Source: Candidatus Polarisedimenticolia bacterium
Lineage (GTDB): Bacteria; Acidobacteriota; Polarisedimenticolia; Gp22-AA2
NCBI GenBank assembly: GCA_036001465.1
Contig: DASYUH010000052.1
Span: forward strand, 1-64,000
Direction of reading: 5' to 3'
Length of the DNA stretch: 64,000 nt
Numbering within the stretch: the first letter of the stretch is position 1; each line of letters opens with the position of its first letter. Shown here piece after piece: positions 51,699-61,016 of the stretch. A program made the position numbers and the translations under genes. The notes under the pieces were generated by a model. It saw only the letters and a program-made list of their open reading frames with translations, was not told the DNA's origin and searched no databases.

Positions 51699-52543
51699 AA
51701 ATTGGCCACGAGCGATGCCGTGAAGACGGTGTCCAGGTCGTCCAGCTGGACGGCGGCGGTCGTACCGGCCGGGGGCAGGAGATCGAGCGGATCGTCGACG
51801 CTCCCGAAGGACGGCTCGTTGTCGTACAGCCACTGCAGGCTCACCTTCAGGGCCAGGCGCGTGCTCATGCTCACCGTGACCCAGTTGGTCATGTCGGCGC
51901 GGAAATCGGAGGTCTCGTCCAGGTTCTCGTCGATCACCAGGTCGTTGCCGTAGGTCGTGACTGCGCCGAGCTTGTGGAGGAACTTCGAGGAGACCCGCGC
52001 CCCGAGGAACGAGTCGTCGGCGCCCGCGACGTCGACCGTGTTCTCCTGCTTGGTGTACGACAGGGCGTAGTCGGTCCGGAACTTCACGCGGTCCTCGTCC
52101 TTCCAGATGTTCCCCACGCCCCCGACCCCGGAGTACCGGTTGTCGACGCCGGCGAAGCGGTTCCTCTCCCATCCGCCCCCCGCGTACCAGAAGAATCGCT
52201 CGGTGATCTTGCGGTCGCAGCGGCCGTTGAAGAAATAATTCTCGGCCGTGAGCTCGGTCGTGGACGTCTCCTCGATCACCGGGCCGAGTTGCACCGCCCG
52301 GGTCGTCTTGGTGGTCTCGCCGCGGACCGCCCCGGCTTTGAGCTCGAAGGAGGACTTCTCCCAGGCCCGCGCCAGGGTGTTCTTGAAGCCCAGCGTGGAG
52401 GTCTCGGAGTTGCCGGCCGTGGCGACGAAGCTGAACTCGGCGGCGTCGGTCCACCGGTCGGGTTTGGCCGGCTCGTCGGCCCCGATTCCGGTCGCGGCGC
52501 CCGACAGGGCGAGCGCGAGCCCGATCACGATCCATCTGGTCAT
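51695..52543 (-). CDS. DUF481 (YdiY-like) outer-membrane protein
   Basis: 282 residues with a signal peptide (about 1-22, RWIVIGLALALSGAATGIGA) and a chain of amphipathic beta strands: AEFSFVATAGNSETSTLGF, AENYFFNGRCDRKITERF, SVSMSTRLALKVSLQWLYDN, ending in a terminal Phe (TASLVANF), as in outer-membrane beta barrels. DUF481 proteins are salt-induced or of unknown function. GGGAGG lies about 4 bases before the ATG at 52543. It is a single gene, convergent with the corrinoid operon. Confidence 0.86.
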   Translation of the reverse strand: MTRWIVIGLALALSGAATGIGADEPAKPDRWTDAAEFSFVATAGNSETSTLGFKNTLARAWEKSSFELKAGAVRGETTKTTRAVQLGPVIEETSTTELTAENYFFNGRCDRKITERFFWYAGGGWERNRFAGVDNRYSGVGGVGNIWKDEDRVKFRTDYALSYTKQENTVDVAGADDSFLGARVSSKFLHKLGAVTTYGNDLVIDENLDETSDFRADMTNWVTVSMSTRLALKVSLQWLYDNEPSFGSVDDPLDLLPPAGTTAAVQLDDLDTVFTASLVANF

Positions 52544-52628
52544 GGTTCCTCCCACGGATCCTCCTCTCCCCTTATGCATCGACGGGATGGTGCCGGGCAT
52601 TCTACCCGAGCCGTGACGGCGCCGCGCC

Positions 52629-52656
52629 GGAGCGCCTGTCCCGGGAGGCGGTCCTA
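52629..52656 (+). repeat. GGAGCC-type intergenic palindrome, copy H (diverged)
   Basis: GGAGCGCCTGTCCCGGG then GGCGGTCC, ending in CTA (52654-52656), the stop of the PH-like gene. Two extra bases separate GGAGC from CCTGTCC. Confidence 0.45.
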
Positions 52657-53139
52657 GTATCGCGGGAAGCCGCGCTGAGCGAGGCCGATCGGCAGCGCCT
52701 GGCTCTCCTCGTAGACAAGCGGCACGAACAGGCGGTGGTGCGCCGCTCCGTAGACCACGAGAACGCCCGCAGCCGGGCCACCGAGGGGCGGGAACTGTCT
52801 CCAGTCCCTGATGTCGGCCCAGCGCACCGTTCGGTCCACCAAAAACCCCTGGAGCCGGAAGGCGCTCTCGTCGAGAACCAGGCGCGCGAGGCCGTACCGG
52901 CCCGCCAGGCCGGCACAGGCGGCCCCCGCCAGGAGAACGAGCGCGCCCTGCCAGGCTGCATGCGGCGCCGATTCAGGCCGCTCCAGGCCACGCGCCAGGA
53001 GGGCGGTCCCGGCCGTGAGCAAACCGACGGAGAAGACGATGACGAGATTGCGCGGCCCGGAACGACATGGCAGGACGAGGGGAGGAAGGGCCGTCCGGGA
53101 GGGTTCGGACGGGGCGGACGGAGGGTCGGCGGGGCTCAC
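52654..53139 (-). CDS. PH-like small membrane protein, unknown function
   Basis: 161 residues. A hydrophilic, Pro-rich N-terminus, two membrane helices (about 32-50 and 62-80), and a C-terminal beta domain (ARLVLDESAFRLQGFLVDRT, RWADIRDW) that resembles bacterial PH-like (YcxB/YdbS-type) domains. The GTG start at 53139 overlaps the nrnA stop by 4 bases. A role cannot be assigned. Confidence 0.66.
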   Translation of the reverse strand: MSPADPPSAPSEPSRTALPPLVLPCRSGPRNLVIVFSVGLLTAGTALLARGLERPESAPHAAWQGALVLLAGAACAGLAGRYGLARLVLDESAFRLQGFLVDRTVRWADIRDWRQFPPLGGPAAGVLVVYGAAHHRLFVPLVYEESQALPIGLAQRGFPRY

Positions 53140-54152
53140 GCCGGCTGCTGGAGCAGGTCCCGGCAGGCGGGAAGAATCAGGTGGATCGTCTCCTCCAGCG
53201 TGCCGGGGACGATCGCCCCCGACGCATTGGTGTGTCCGCCGCCTCCGAAGCGGGAGGCGAGCCGATTGACGTCGAGAGGACCCTTGCTGCGAAACGACAG
53301 CTTGACCCGGCCGCCGTCGATCTCCTTGAACAGCACCGCCAGGCGCGTGCCGTCGATCGTCAGGAGGTCGTTGACGATATCGGACGTGTCCTCGAGCTGC
53401 GCCTGGCAGTGCGCCACCTGCTCGCGCGTCAGCGTGATCCAGGCCATCCGGCCCCCCTCTTCCTGCCGGAGGTCGGCGAGTGCCACGCCAGCCAGTCGCA
53501 GAAGGGCCGGCGTGTTTCGCTCGTACACCTCGGCGTAGACGGCGGGCGGGCTCACGCCGGCGGCCAGCATTTCTGCGGCCGCCTCGTGGCAGCGCGGCGA
53601 CGTCTTGGAGAAGCGGAAATAGCCCGTGTCCGTCACCAGGGAGGTGTAGGCGGCCTGCGCCCCGATCGGATCCACCTCCCCCCCCAGCATCTTGATGATC
53701 TGGAACACCAGCTCCCCCGTGGCGCAGGCATCCGAATCGATGACGTTCACCTTCCAGAACGGCTCGACGACGTTGTGGTGGTCGATGCAGACCGTGGTGG
53801 CGCTCGATGCGCGAACGGCCGGCTCGAGGGGTCCCAGGCGCGAGACGGCGGAGTTGTCGAGCATGACGATGAGATCGGCTCCCCGCAGGAAGGCGTCGTG
53901 TTTCGCGGCGTCGAAAACCTCGACGGTCCCGTCCGGATCGAGGAAGCGGTATTTCGCAGCGAGCGGATCGGTGTTGATGATCCGCGCCTCGATCCCTCGG
54001 GCTTTGAGATAACGCGCCAGGCAGATCTCGGCGCCGATTCCGTCGCCGTCCGGAGTGATGTGCGTCGTGAGCGCCGCGCTCCGGGCCCGATCGACCAGCG
54101 GTTTCAGCCGCCGGGCCGCGTCGGCGATCAGCGCACGGTCTCTTTCGGTCAT
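53136..54152 (-). CDS. nrnA: DHH-family bifunctional oligoribonuclease/pAp phosphatase
   Basis: 338 residues with DHH domain motifs THITPDGDGIGAE, LIVMLDNSA and CIDHHN, and a DHHA1 domain ending in RFGGGGHTNASGA, the substrate-binding loop. NrnA removes 2- to 5-mer RNA left by other nucleases, such as RNase Y and RNase G products, and hydrolyses pAp from sulfur assimilation. Its ATG overlaps the stop of the carbonic anhydrase gene by 4 bases. Confidence 0.93.
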   Translation of the reverse strand: MTERDRALIADAARRLKPLVDRARSAALTTHITPDGDGIGAEICLARYLKARGIEARIINTDPLAAKYRFLDPDGTVEVFDAAKHDAFLRGADLIVMLDNSAVSRLGPLEPAVRASSATTVCIDHHNVVEPFWKVNVIDSDACATGELVFQIIKMLGGEVDPIGAQAAYTSLVTDTGYFRFSKTSPRCHEAAAEMLAAGVSPPAVYAEVYERNTPALLRLAGVALADLRQEEGGRMAWITLTREQVAHCQAQLEDTSDIVNDLLTIDGTRLAVLFKEIDGGRVKLSFRSKGPLDVNRLASRFGGGGHTNASGAIVPGTLEETIHLILPACRDLLQQPA

Positions 54153-54682
54153 GCCCCGCCCTCCCGGGGCACCCGGATCACCCCGTCGCGGTAGGCCCGC
54201 GACAGGTCGACGTAGGCGCGCGCGTTCCGGTGGATCCGATCGATTTCCTCGGCGCGCAAGGCCCGGACGACCCGTCCCGGCACGCCGAGCACGAGCGATC
54301 CTTCCGGGACGCGGGTCTCCTCCGGGACGACCGCGCCGGCCCCCACGAGGCAGTTCCTGCCGATGTGGCAGCCGCTCAGGATGACCGCCTTCATCGCGAC
54401 CAGCACGTCGTCCTCGACGATCGAGGCGTGCACGATGGCGCCGTGGCCCAGGGTCACCCGGTCCCCGATGACCGTCGGCCGCCCTCGGTCGACGTGCACC
54501 ACGCAGGCGTCCTGGACGTTGCTCTCGGCGCCGATGGTGATCGGCTCCATGTCCCCGCGCAGCGTGGCCTGGAACCAGATCGAGGCGTCCCGGCCAACCG
54601 TCACCTCACCCACCAGGGCGGCGCCCGGGGCGACGAATGCCGTCGCGTCGATCTGAAGCTTCGTGGCCCTGTAGGTCGCCAT
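54149..54682 (-). CDS. Gamma-class carbonic anhydrase family protein
   Basis: 177 residues, left-handed beta helix of hexapeptide repeats. Zinc ligand positions are conserved (VVHVDRGRP; TLGHGAIVHAS) and the end reads LVGAGAVVPEETRVPEGSLVLGVPGRVVR. It could hydrate CO2, though many family members have no measured activity. The ATG at 54682 has a GGAGAGAG 5-6 bases upstream. It heads the operon with nrnA and the PH-like gene. Confidence 0.9.
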   Translation of the reverse strand: MATYRATKLQIDATAFVAPGAALVGEVTVGRDASIWFQATLRGDMEPITIGAESNVQDACVVHVDRGRPTVIGDRVTLGHGAIVHASIVEDDVLVAMKAVILSGCHIGRNCLVGAGAVVPEETRVPEGSLVLGVPGRVVRALRAEEIDRIHRNARAYVDLSRAYRDGVIRVPREGGA

Positions 54683-54759
54683 GAACGCTCTCTCCGGGGG
54701 CACAGCGGGACGTCCGCGCGTCAATGAGTCCGCGTAGTCCGTGGCGGGATGAGCCCGCG

Positions 54760-54788
54760 AATATAGGCCAGCGGCGCGGCCAAGTCAA
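54760..54788 (-). promoter_or_regulatory. Promoter of the gamma-CA-nrnA operon
   Basis: Minus strand TTGACT (54783-54788), 17-base spacer, TATATT (54760-54765). Leader of about 70 bases. Confidence 0.66.
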
Positions 54789-54826
54789 GAAACCGGATGG
54801 CTGCTGATCTCGACGATCCGGGAGCC

Positions 54827-57800
54827 TCATCGCCAGTCGCCGGTCGCGACGAAGGCCCCCCAGTAGTACGGATGGGTGCTTTCGCCGGCGCGCCGTCTCG
54901 ATGCGAGCGATGCGAGACTGGCCTCTCGGACCGCTGCGCTCGTCGACAGGCCGGAGAGGCGCGCTTGATAGAGCTCCTTCATCCAGGCGAGCGCCGCGAG
55001 GTCGTTCACCCTCCAGAGGCTGAGGATCAGCGTTCGCGCCCCCGCGATCTGGACCGCCCGCCGCAGGCCCAGCACTCCCTCTCCGGACTGGATCCTGCCC
55101 AGCCCGGTCTGGCAGGCGGAAAGGACGAACCACTCCACGCCCCACAGATCCAGAGAGGCGATTTCCTCCGCGGTCAGGATGCCATCCTCGCCACCGTCAC
55201 CGTCATCCGCGGAGGTCCTCAGATTGGCCCCGGCCAGCGCCAGCCCCGCCAGCAGGAGAGGACTGTCTCCGGTGACGGGGGGAAGAGCCTCGCCCGACTC
55301 CATCCGGATCGGGCCCGCCCGGGCCAGGGCCGAAGGACAGCGATCGTCGAGAAAGAAACCGTGCGTCGCCAGATGGACGATGCGGCGCCCGGAGGCCGAA
55401 TGCCTGAAGGCGCCCTCCGCGGCCTGCACGCCCGTGAGCTCCAGAACCTCGCCGGCACCTTGCTCCCCGTCCGGATTCTTCCGCCTCCAGAGGGTCGCCA
55501 CTGCGTCGGCTTCGAGGCGCGCGCCGGGCAACGGGGCAAACCTCATCGACCCGAAGGTGGGGCACTCGACCTGGAGGACGTCGCCGCTCCTCGTCCGGCC
55601 CGCGTCCCCAAGGAGGCCCTCACCCGATTCGAAGTCCGGACCGCCGACGACCAGGAGCCCCTTGCCCCTCGTCGCCGTCTCTCCGGTGGCGCGGGCCAGG
55701 TCTCTTTCGGCGGAGAGGTAGTGCATCTCCGGGCCACGCTCGAGCAGGGTGCTCTCCCCCACGGGGAGGGTCGACAGGCTCACCAGGTTGAGGACGCCGT
55801 CGGGGACGATGAAAACCTGCCGGGCGTCCTTGAGATGGCCGGCGACCGGATCCCAAATTCTCCGGCGCAGCGCCTGGCCCGCCCGGCGATAGGCGGCTTC
55901 GGCGCTCCGGCGCGCTGCCAGGACGACGGGCGGCTCCGACCCGATCTCGTCCTTCCAGCGGGCGACCAGGGAATCGATGTCTTCTCGCGGCCCGAGCGGC
56001 ACGAGGACCGGCTCCTTCGCGTGGGACGACAGGACCAGCGCCAGGTAGGATCCGCCCGCGGACGTGGTCTTTCTCGCAGAGCCCGAGGGGCCGGCGGATG
56101 TTTCCGGTGGATTGAAGGAGGCGTAGGCGAGGAGCGCGCTGCCCCTCGGCAGGGCCGCCCGCACGTCGTCGAGCCCCACGCGTGCCCTCTCCTGTTCGTT
56201 CCTGAAGTCGGCGCTCCTCACCGCCAGGGCGAGCTCGGCCTTCTCCCGGTCGGCGCGTCTCCGGTCGAGAAGGCTGCGGTACCGGGCCGGTGGCTCCGCG
56301 CCCGGGCCACGGACCACCAGGGCGGCGAGCCTTCTCCGGGCGGCATCGAGGTCCCCGGCGAGCCGGGCCGCTTCAGCGTCGCCGGCGACGTGGACCGAGC
56401 GCTGCCGGGCGGCCATTTCATCGAGGACCAGGGCGCGCGAGCGGACGAGAGCGTCCCAGGCCCGCCCACGCCGACCGGGATCGACCCCCCGCATCGCCAG
56501 GGACAGGGCCAGGCCGAGCCCCGACGTCCTGACCGCGGCGTAGCCGAGGGCCTGCCGTTCCGAGAACGTACGGAAAGTGTGGCGCAGGTGCTCCCTGCTG
56601 ATCGCCTCCGCCCGCAAGGCCAGATCCAGGGCCCGTCCCGAGTCCCCCCCCTCCGCGAGCTCCGTCGCGAGGTCGAGCAGGGTCTCGGCCACGGCCGGAT
56701 GATCGGGACCGAGCGCATTTTCCCGGATCGCCAGGGCACGCTCCAGGAGCCGTCGGGCCCCCTGGTGATCGCCGGTCGCCCGGAGGAGCAGGGCATAGCC
56801 GTTCAGCCCCTTGGCGACGTCCGGATGCTCCGGCCCGTCGGCCTTCTCGAGAATCGCGAGCGAGCGCTCGAACAGCCGGCGCGCGCCCGCATGATCACCG
56901 GTGTCACGCAGCAGGGCCGCTCGGTTGTGCAGGTTCTCCGCCACGCGAGGGTGGTCTCCGAGCTTTTTTTCCAGAATCGCTCCCGCGCGCTCGAAGTAGC
57001 GTCGTGCTTCCGGCACATGGTTCGTGTCGCGCAGCAGGAGCGCGAGATAGTTCATGTTCGAGGCCACGTCGGGGTGCTCGGGGCCGAGCGCCTTCTCGAG
57101 GATCGCCAGCGCTCGCTCGTACAGCAGCCTGGCGCCTTCGTACTCCCCCGTGTTCCAGAGCAGGAGCGCAAGGTTGTTCATGCCCCTGCCCACGTCGGGG
57201 TGTTCGGGACCGAGAACCCGCGACTTGATCGTCAGCGCCCGCTCGAAGAGCGGCCGCGCCTCCGCGTATTCCCCCGTGTTCCACATCAACAGCGCGAGAC
57301 TGTTCAAGGTGCTCGCGACATCGCTGTGGTCCGGACCGAGCGCCTTCTCGCGAATCGCGAGCGCGCGTTCGTAGAGCGGGCGCGCCGGATCGTACTCGCC
57401 CATCCTCATCAGGAGGCCGGCCAGGCCCTGGAGGCTGTCCGCAACCTCGATATGATCCGCGCCCAGGGCCCGCTCGCGAATCGCCAGGGCCCGTTCGTAA
57501 AGGGGTCTGGCCCGGGAACGATCCCCCCGCTCCTTGAAGACGATACCCAGGTTCATCACGCTCTTCGCCACGTCCTGGTGATCCGGACCCAGGGCGTTCT
57601 CTCGGATCTCGAGGGACCGTTCCGCGGACTGCAGCGTCTCCGGCTCCTGCGCCTTGCCGCCTCTCCAGAGCGCCTCCACCAGGAGATCGAGCGCCACGGC
57701 CACCCGCAGAGCGTCCGGCGCCTGCGCGGTCTCGCATTCGGCCACCAGCCGACGCGCACGGCTCTCCGCCTCGGCATAGCGCCCCGCCCGGATCACCTCC

Positions 57801-57955
57801 GCGATCTGTTCGGGAGTGGCCGTAGCGGGCAACTCCGGGTCGCGGGCCGGGTCAGAATTCGGCCGTCCGGCGCCCCGAGGCATCGGGTGCGGGACGAGCA
57901 GGAAAATGACCAGGAGCGCGAGGAGCCGTCTCTCACGGCGCGGTCGAGCCTGCAT
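54827..57955 (-). CDS. TPR-CHAT caspase-like protease
   Basis: 1042 residues. A hydrophobic N-terminus (about 8-24, LLALLVIFLLVPHP) acts as signal or anchor. About eight TPR units of the GPDHxDVAxxLNxLA-ERALAI type fill about 95-430, then a helical linker, and a CHAT domain (about 700-1040) with the catalytic pair His865 (LATHGFF) and Cys948 (LSACQTG). CHAT proteins are clan CD peptidases related to caspases; some act in defence or cell death. No guide-RNA effector, NTPase or gasdermin-like partner is adjacent. The ATG at 57955 is preceded by AAGGA and a promoter at 57997-58024. Confidence 0.9.
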   Translation of the reverse strand: MQARPRRERRLLALLVIFLLVPHPMPRGAGRPNSDPARDPELPATATPEQIAEVIRAGRYAEAESRARRLVAECETAQAPDALRVAVALDLLVEALWRGGKAQEPETLQSAERSLEIRENALGPDHQDVAKSVMNLGIVFKERGDRSRARPLYERALAIRERALGADHIEVADSLQGLAGLLMRMGEYDPARPLYERALAIREKALGPDHSDVASTLNSLALLMWNTGEYAEARPLFERALTIKSRVLGPEHPDVGRGMNNLALLLWNTGEYEGARLLYERALAILEKALGPEHPDVASNMNYLALLLRDTNHVPEARRYFERAGAILEKKLGDHPRVAENLHNRAALLRDTGDHAGARRLFERSLAILEKADGPEHPDVAKGLNGYALLLRATGDHQGARRLLERALAIRENALGPDHPAVAETLLDLATELAEGGDSGRALDLALRAEAISREHLRHTFRTFSERQALGYAAVRTSGLGLALSLAMRGVDPGRRGRAWDALVRSRALVLDEMAARQRSVHVAGDAEAARLAGDLDAARRRLAALVVRGPGAEPPARYRSLLDRRRADREKAELALAVRSADFRNEQERARVGLDDVRAALPRGSALLAYASFNPPETSAGPSGSARKTTSAGGSYLALVLSSHAKEPVLVPLGPREDIDSLVARWKDEIGSEPPVVLAARRSAEAAYRRAGQALRRRIWDPVAGHLKDARQVFIVPDGVLNLVSLSTLPVGESTLLERGPEMHYLSAERDLARATGETATRGKGLLVVGGPDFESGEGLLGDAGRTRSGDVLQVECPTFGSMRFAPLPGARLEADAVATLWRRKNPDGEQGAGEVLELTGVQAAEGAFRHSASGRRIVHLATHGFFLDDRCPSALARAGPIRMESGEALPPVTGDSPLLLAGLALAGANLRTSADDGDGGEDGILTAEEIASLDLWGVEWFVLSACQTGLGRIQSGEGVLGLRRAVQIAGARTLILSLWRVNDLAALAWMKELYQARLSGLSTSAAVREASLASLASRRRAGESTHPYYWGAFVATGDWR

Positions 57956-57996
57956 GATCGGGGTCCTTATGGGTTCGAAACGTCCGTTGCAGGGAG

Positions 57997-58024
57997 AATA
58001 TGCCATCCCCGGATGCCCGATCAA
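57997..58024 (-). promoter_or_regulatory. Promoter of the CHAT gene
   Basis: Minus strand TTGATC (58019-58024), 16-base spacer, CATATT (57997-58002); leader of about 35 bases. Confidence 0.5.
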
Positions 58025-58025
58025 C

Positions 58026-61016
58026 CTACTCCGGGCAGGTGGACGACTCATCCCGGGGAGGGCCGGATGGGACACCCGGCGAGACACAGGCGCGGGAGGC
58101 GGCCGCGGCGACCCGCGGCGGCAGGGCGCCGCCGAGAAGGGAATCGCGCACGATCCGGATCGGATGGACGACCGGCAGCCGCGATCCCTGCTCGATCTGG
58201 ATCTTGCAGGTGCCGCAGCCGGTGGCGACGACGCCGACCCCGGTGGACTCGATGCTGTCGAACAGCGGCCGGCCCATGCGCATCGACTGATGGAAGTTCT
58301 TCTCTTTCATGCCGAACGTGCCGGCGATGCCGCAGCAGTGGTCCTCTCCGATCGGCACGACGTCGACCCCCGGCACCAGCCGCAGCAGGCGCACGACCGC
58401 GTCCCCCATGCCCCTGGATTGAAAATGACAGGGGTTGTGATACGTGAGACGGATCGGCACCGGGCGGAGCCGGGCGCGCCGCTCCGGCTCGGCCTCGAGA
58501 ATCTCGAGGACGTAATCGTGGATGTCCCTGATGTGCCGTGCCAGGACGTCCGACTGCGGCGTGGCAAGCAGGCGGGGGTAGTCCTCGACCAGGGCCAGCC
58601 CGCAGGACGGCGCGCTGTAGAGCACGTCGTAGCCGCGCCGGGCCAGGTCGAGCAGGACCGCCACGTTCCGTTCCGCGGAGGCGCGCACGTCGTCGAGGTG
58701 GCCGTAGGTGATCGCCGCGATGCCGCAGCACTCCTGGGGGGGGATCGCCACGGTGCAGCCGAGCGCCTCCAGGAGATCGACGGCCGCCCGCCCCTCCCCC
58801 TCGACGTCCTGATAGCCGCCGAAGCAGCCGTGGAAGTAGGCCACCTTGCGGCCCGCGGGATCGACCGCCGGCATGCGCGGCTTCAGGGGCTCGCCGGAAA
58901 AGGGCTCCATGTCCCGGGCGGCCGCGAGCCCGGTGGCGGCGGACATCAGCCGGCGCAGAGGGGGGATGCGCAGGGCGGCGTTCGCCAGGGGCGCCAGCAT
59001 CGTCCCGAAGCGGAGCATCGGCCCGGGATTGGTGAGCATCCGCTCGGTGAGGTTCTTCCCCTGCGACCGGACGTAGATCTCCTTGGCCATCACCGCCATG
59101 CCCGGGATGTCGATCGCCGTCGGGCACTCGGAATGGCAGAGCTGGCAATTGACGCACAGATCCATGATCGACTTGAACTCGTCGGTCGCGATCGCGCCCG
59201 GTTCGAGGTGGCCGGAGATCACCGCCCTCAGGAGGTTCGCCTTGGCCCGTGCCGTCGCCGCCTCGTCCCCCGTCTCCACCGCCACCGGGCAGTAATGCCG
59301 GCAGGCGCCGCAGCCGTGGCACTTCTCGATCTCCCGGCCCCAGGCGGGGTCGTCGATGATGGAGGCGGTCGGGACGCGCCGGTAGGCCTCCCCGTACCTC
59401 AGGTCGTCCGTCAGTCCGTACGTCCCATCGTGCACGATGATTCCCGGGTTCAGGATCCCCTGCGGATCGAACAGGCGCTTCACCTCCGCGTACACGTCCA
59501 CCAGCGGCCCGTAGGCCCGGCGCAGGTACGGGGTCCGCAGCCGCCCGTCACCGTGCTCCCCGGACAGCGAGCCCCCCATCTCCATCACCAGGTCGGTGAA
59601 CTCCAGGGCGATCGTCTCCATCAGCGCCACGTCGCGCGGGTCCTTCTGGTTCAGCATGGGATTGCAGTGCAGGTTGCAGTCTCCCGCGTGCCCGAAGATC
59701 GCCGCCTGCAGGTCGTACTTGCTCAGCAGGGCGCGCATCCGCCTCACGAACTCCGCCATCTGCCCCGGATGGACGGCGGCGTCCTCGATGAAGCGCGTGT
59801 TGCGGCGGGTCCCCTCGCGACGTGAGAGGATGGGCGAGGCCGCCTTGCGCACCGCCCAGATGCGTGCCGTGTCCTCGGGGCGGGCGCTGCGCCGCACCTC
59901 GGTCGCCAGGCCCATCCGTCCGGCCAGGAGGTCCGCGAGCCGGAGCAGGCGATCCTGAACCTCCTTCGGGTCCTCGCCGTCGAGCTCCACGATCAGGATC
60001 GCCTCGGTCCCGCCGGGGAGCGTGGCGCCGGTCTTCGGATCGGCCTCCCGGATCACCTGCACGAACGTGCCGTCGAGGAGCTCGACCGCCGACGGAGCGA
60101 ACTTCAGGATCTCCACCACCGCGGCGCCCGACTTCTCGAGATCGTCGAACAGGACGAGGGCGGTCGCCTTGGCCCTGGGCAGGGGGACGATGCGCAGGGT
60201 GGCGTCGAGGATCAGCCCGAGCGTCCCTTCCGACCCGACCAGGACCTGCCCCAGATCGATGCGGCCATTGACTGCCTCGCGCAGGGCGTACCCGGACGCG
60301 TTGCGGCGCGTCTTCGGACTGCGCGTTTCGATCACGTCGCGATGGCGCGTGACGATCTCGTCGAGGCCCGAGGCCAGGCGGGCCTGGGGCCCCGGCTTCC
60401 AGGTCCCCTGCCCGGGGCGCGGCAGCGGCTCCGTGTCGAGCACGGTGCCGTCGGCCAGGGCCAGGCGCAGCGACGCGACGTTGTCGCGCGTCGCGCCGTG
60501 CTTGATGGTGTGCGACCCGCCGGCGTTGTTCGCCAGCATGCCCCCGATGGTGCACCACGGCGCCGACGAGGGATCGGGGGCGAACTGCATGCCGTGGCGG
60601 CGAAGGACACGGTTGAGCTGGGCCTGGATCACCCCGGGCTGCACCCGCGCGGTGCCGAGGGCGGCGTCGATATCGGTCACTCTCTGGAAGTGCTTCGAGA
60701 AATCGAGGACGATGCCGCGCCCGAGCGTCTGGCCGGCCAGTCCCGATCCGCCGCCGCGCGCGGTGATCGGGATGCGATGGCGCCGCGCGTACTCCAGGAC
60801 CGCCAGAACGTCCCCCTCGTGGCGCGGCACGACGGCGCCGAGAGGCATCACCTGGTAGATGCAGGCGGCCGTGCTGTACAGGGTGCGATGCAGCGAATCG
60901 AACAGGACTTCGCCCTCGACGCGCCGCCGCAGGTCGTCCCCGACGGCCGCCGGGTCGGGGCCGGGCGGGGCGTCCTGCGGACCCTCCTCAGCGTGCGCGG
61001 GCCCTTCGCGATCCAT
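58026..61016 (-). CDS. YdiJ-type FAD/iron-sulfur 2-hydroxyacid dehydrogenase
   Basis: 996 residues, a GlcD-like half fused to a GlcF-like half. The FAD-binding segment has ITARGGGSGLAGQ and GGMLANNAGGSHTIKHG, and the FAD-oxidase C domain has HAGDCNLHCNP. Two [4Fe-4S] motifs follow (CHGCGACRHYCP and CVNCQLCHSECP). Two CCG domains come last (ECCGIAAI; EDHCCGIAGTFG). E. coli YdiJ oxidises D-2-hydroxyglutarate; D-lactate or glycolate are alternatives. AAGGTG lies just before the ATG, which overlaps the end of moaB by 29 bases. Confidence 0.92.
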   Translation of the reverse strand: MDREGPAHAEEGPQDAPPGPDPAAVGDDLRRRVEGEVLFDSLHRTLYSTAACIYQVMPLGAVVPRHEGDVLAVLEYARRHRIPITARGGGSGLAGQTLGRGIVLDFSKHFQRVTDIDAALGTARVQPGVIQAQLNRVLRRHGMQFAPDPSSAPWCTIGGMLANNAGGSHTIKHGATRDNVASLRLALADGTVLDTEPLPRPGQGTWKPGPQARLASGLDEIVTRHRDVIETRSPKTRRNASGYALREAVNGRIDLGQVLVGSEGTLGLILDATLRIVPLPRAKATALVLFDDLEKSGAAVVEILKFAPSAVELLDGTFVQVIREADPKTGATLPGGTEAILIVELDGEDPKEVQDRLLRLADLLAGRMGLATEVRRSARPEDTARIWAVRKAASPILSRREGTRRNTRFIEDAAVHPGQMAEFVRRMRALLSKYDLQAAIFGHAGDCNLHCNPMLNQKDPRDVALMETIALEFTDLVMEMGGSLSGEHGDGRLRTPYLRRAYGPLVDVYAEVKRLFDPQGILNPGIIVHDGTYGLTDDLRYGEAYRRVPTASIIDDPAWGREIEKCHGCGACRHYCPVAVETGDEAATARAKANLLRAVISGHLEPGAIATDEFKSIMDLCVNCQLCHSECPTAIDIPGMAVMAKEIYVRSQGKNLTERMLTNPGPMLRFGTMLAPLANAALRIPPLRRLMSAATGLAAARDMEPFSGEPLKPRMPAVDPAGRKVAYFHGCFGGYQDVEGEGRAAVDLLEALGCTVAIPPQECCGIAAITYGHLDDVRASAERNVAVLLDLARRGYDVLYSAPSCGLALVEDYPRLLATPQSDVLARHIRDIHDYVLEILEAEPERRARLRPVPIRLTYHNPCHFQSRGMGDAVVRLLRLVPGVDVVPIGEDHCCGIAGTFGMKEKNFHQSMRMGRPLFDSIESTGVGVVATGCGTCKIQIEQGSRLPVVHPIRIVRDSLLGGALPPRVAAAASRACVSPGVPSGPPRDESSTCPE

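Noticed and set aside
54827-57955. Part of a CRISPR-associated CHAT (Craspase) or gasdermin defence system
   Set aside because: No Cas7-11-like gene, CRISPR array or gasdermin lies nearby, and the protein has an exported-type N-terminus.
54797-58447. An open frame of about 1200 codons on the plus strand opposite the CHAT gene
   Set aside because: Antisense shadow of the TPR-CHAT gene; no start signal, no domain, biased Arg/Gly/Pro composition.
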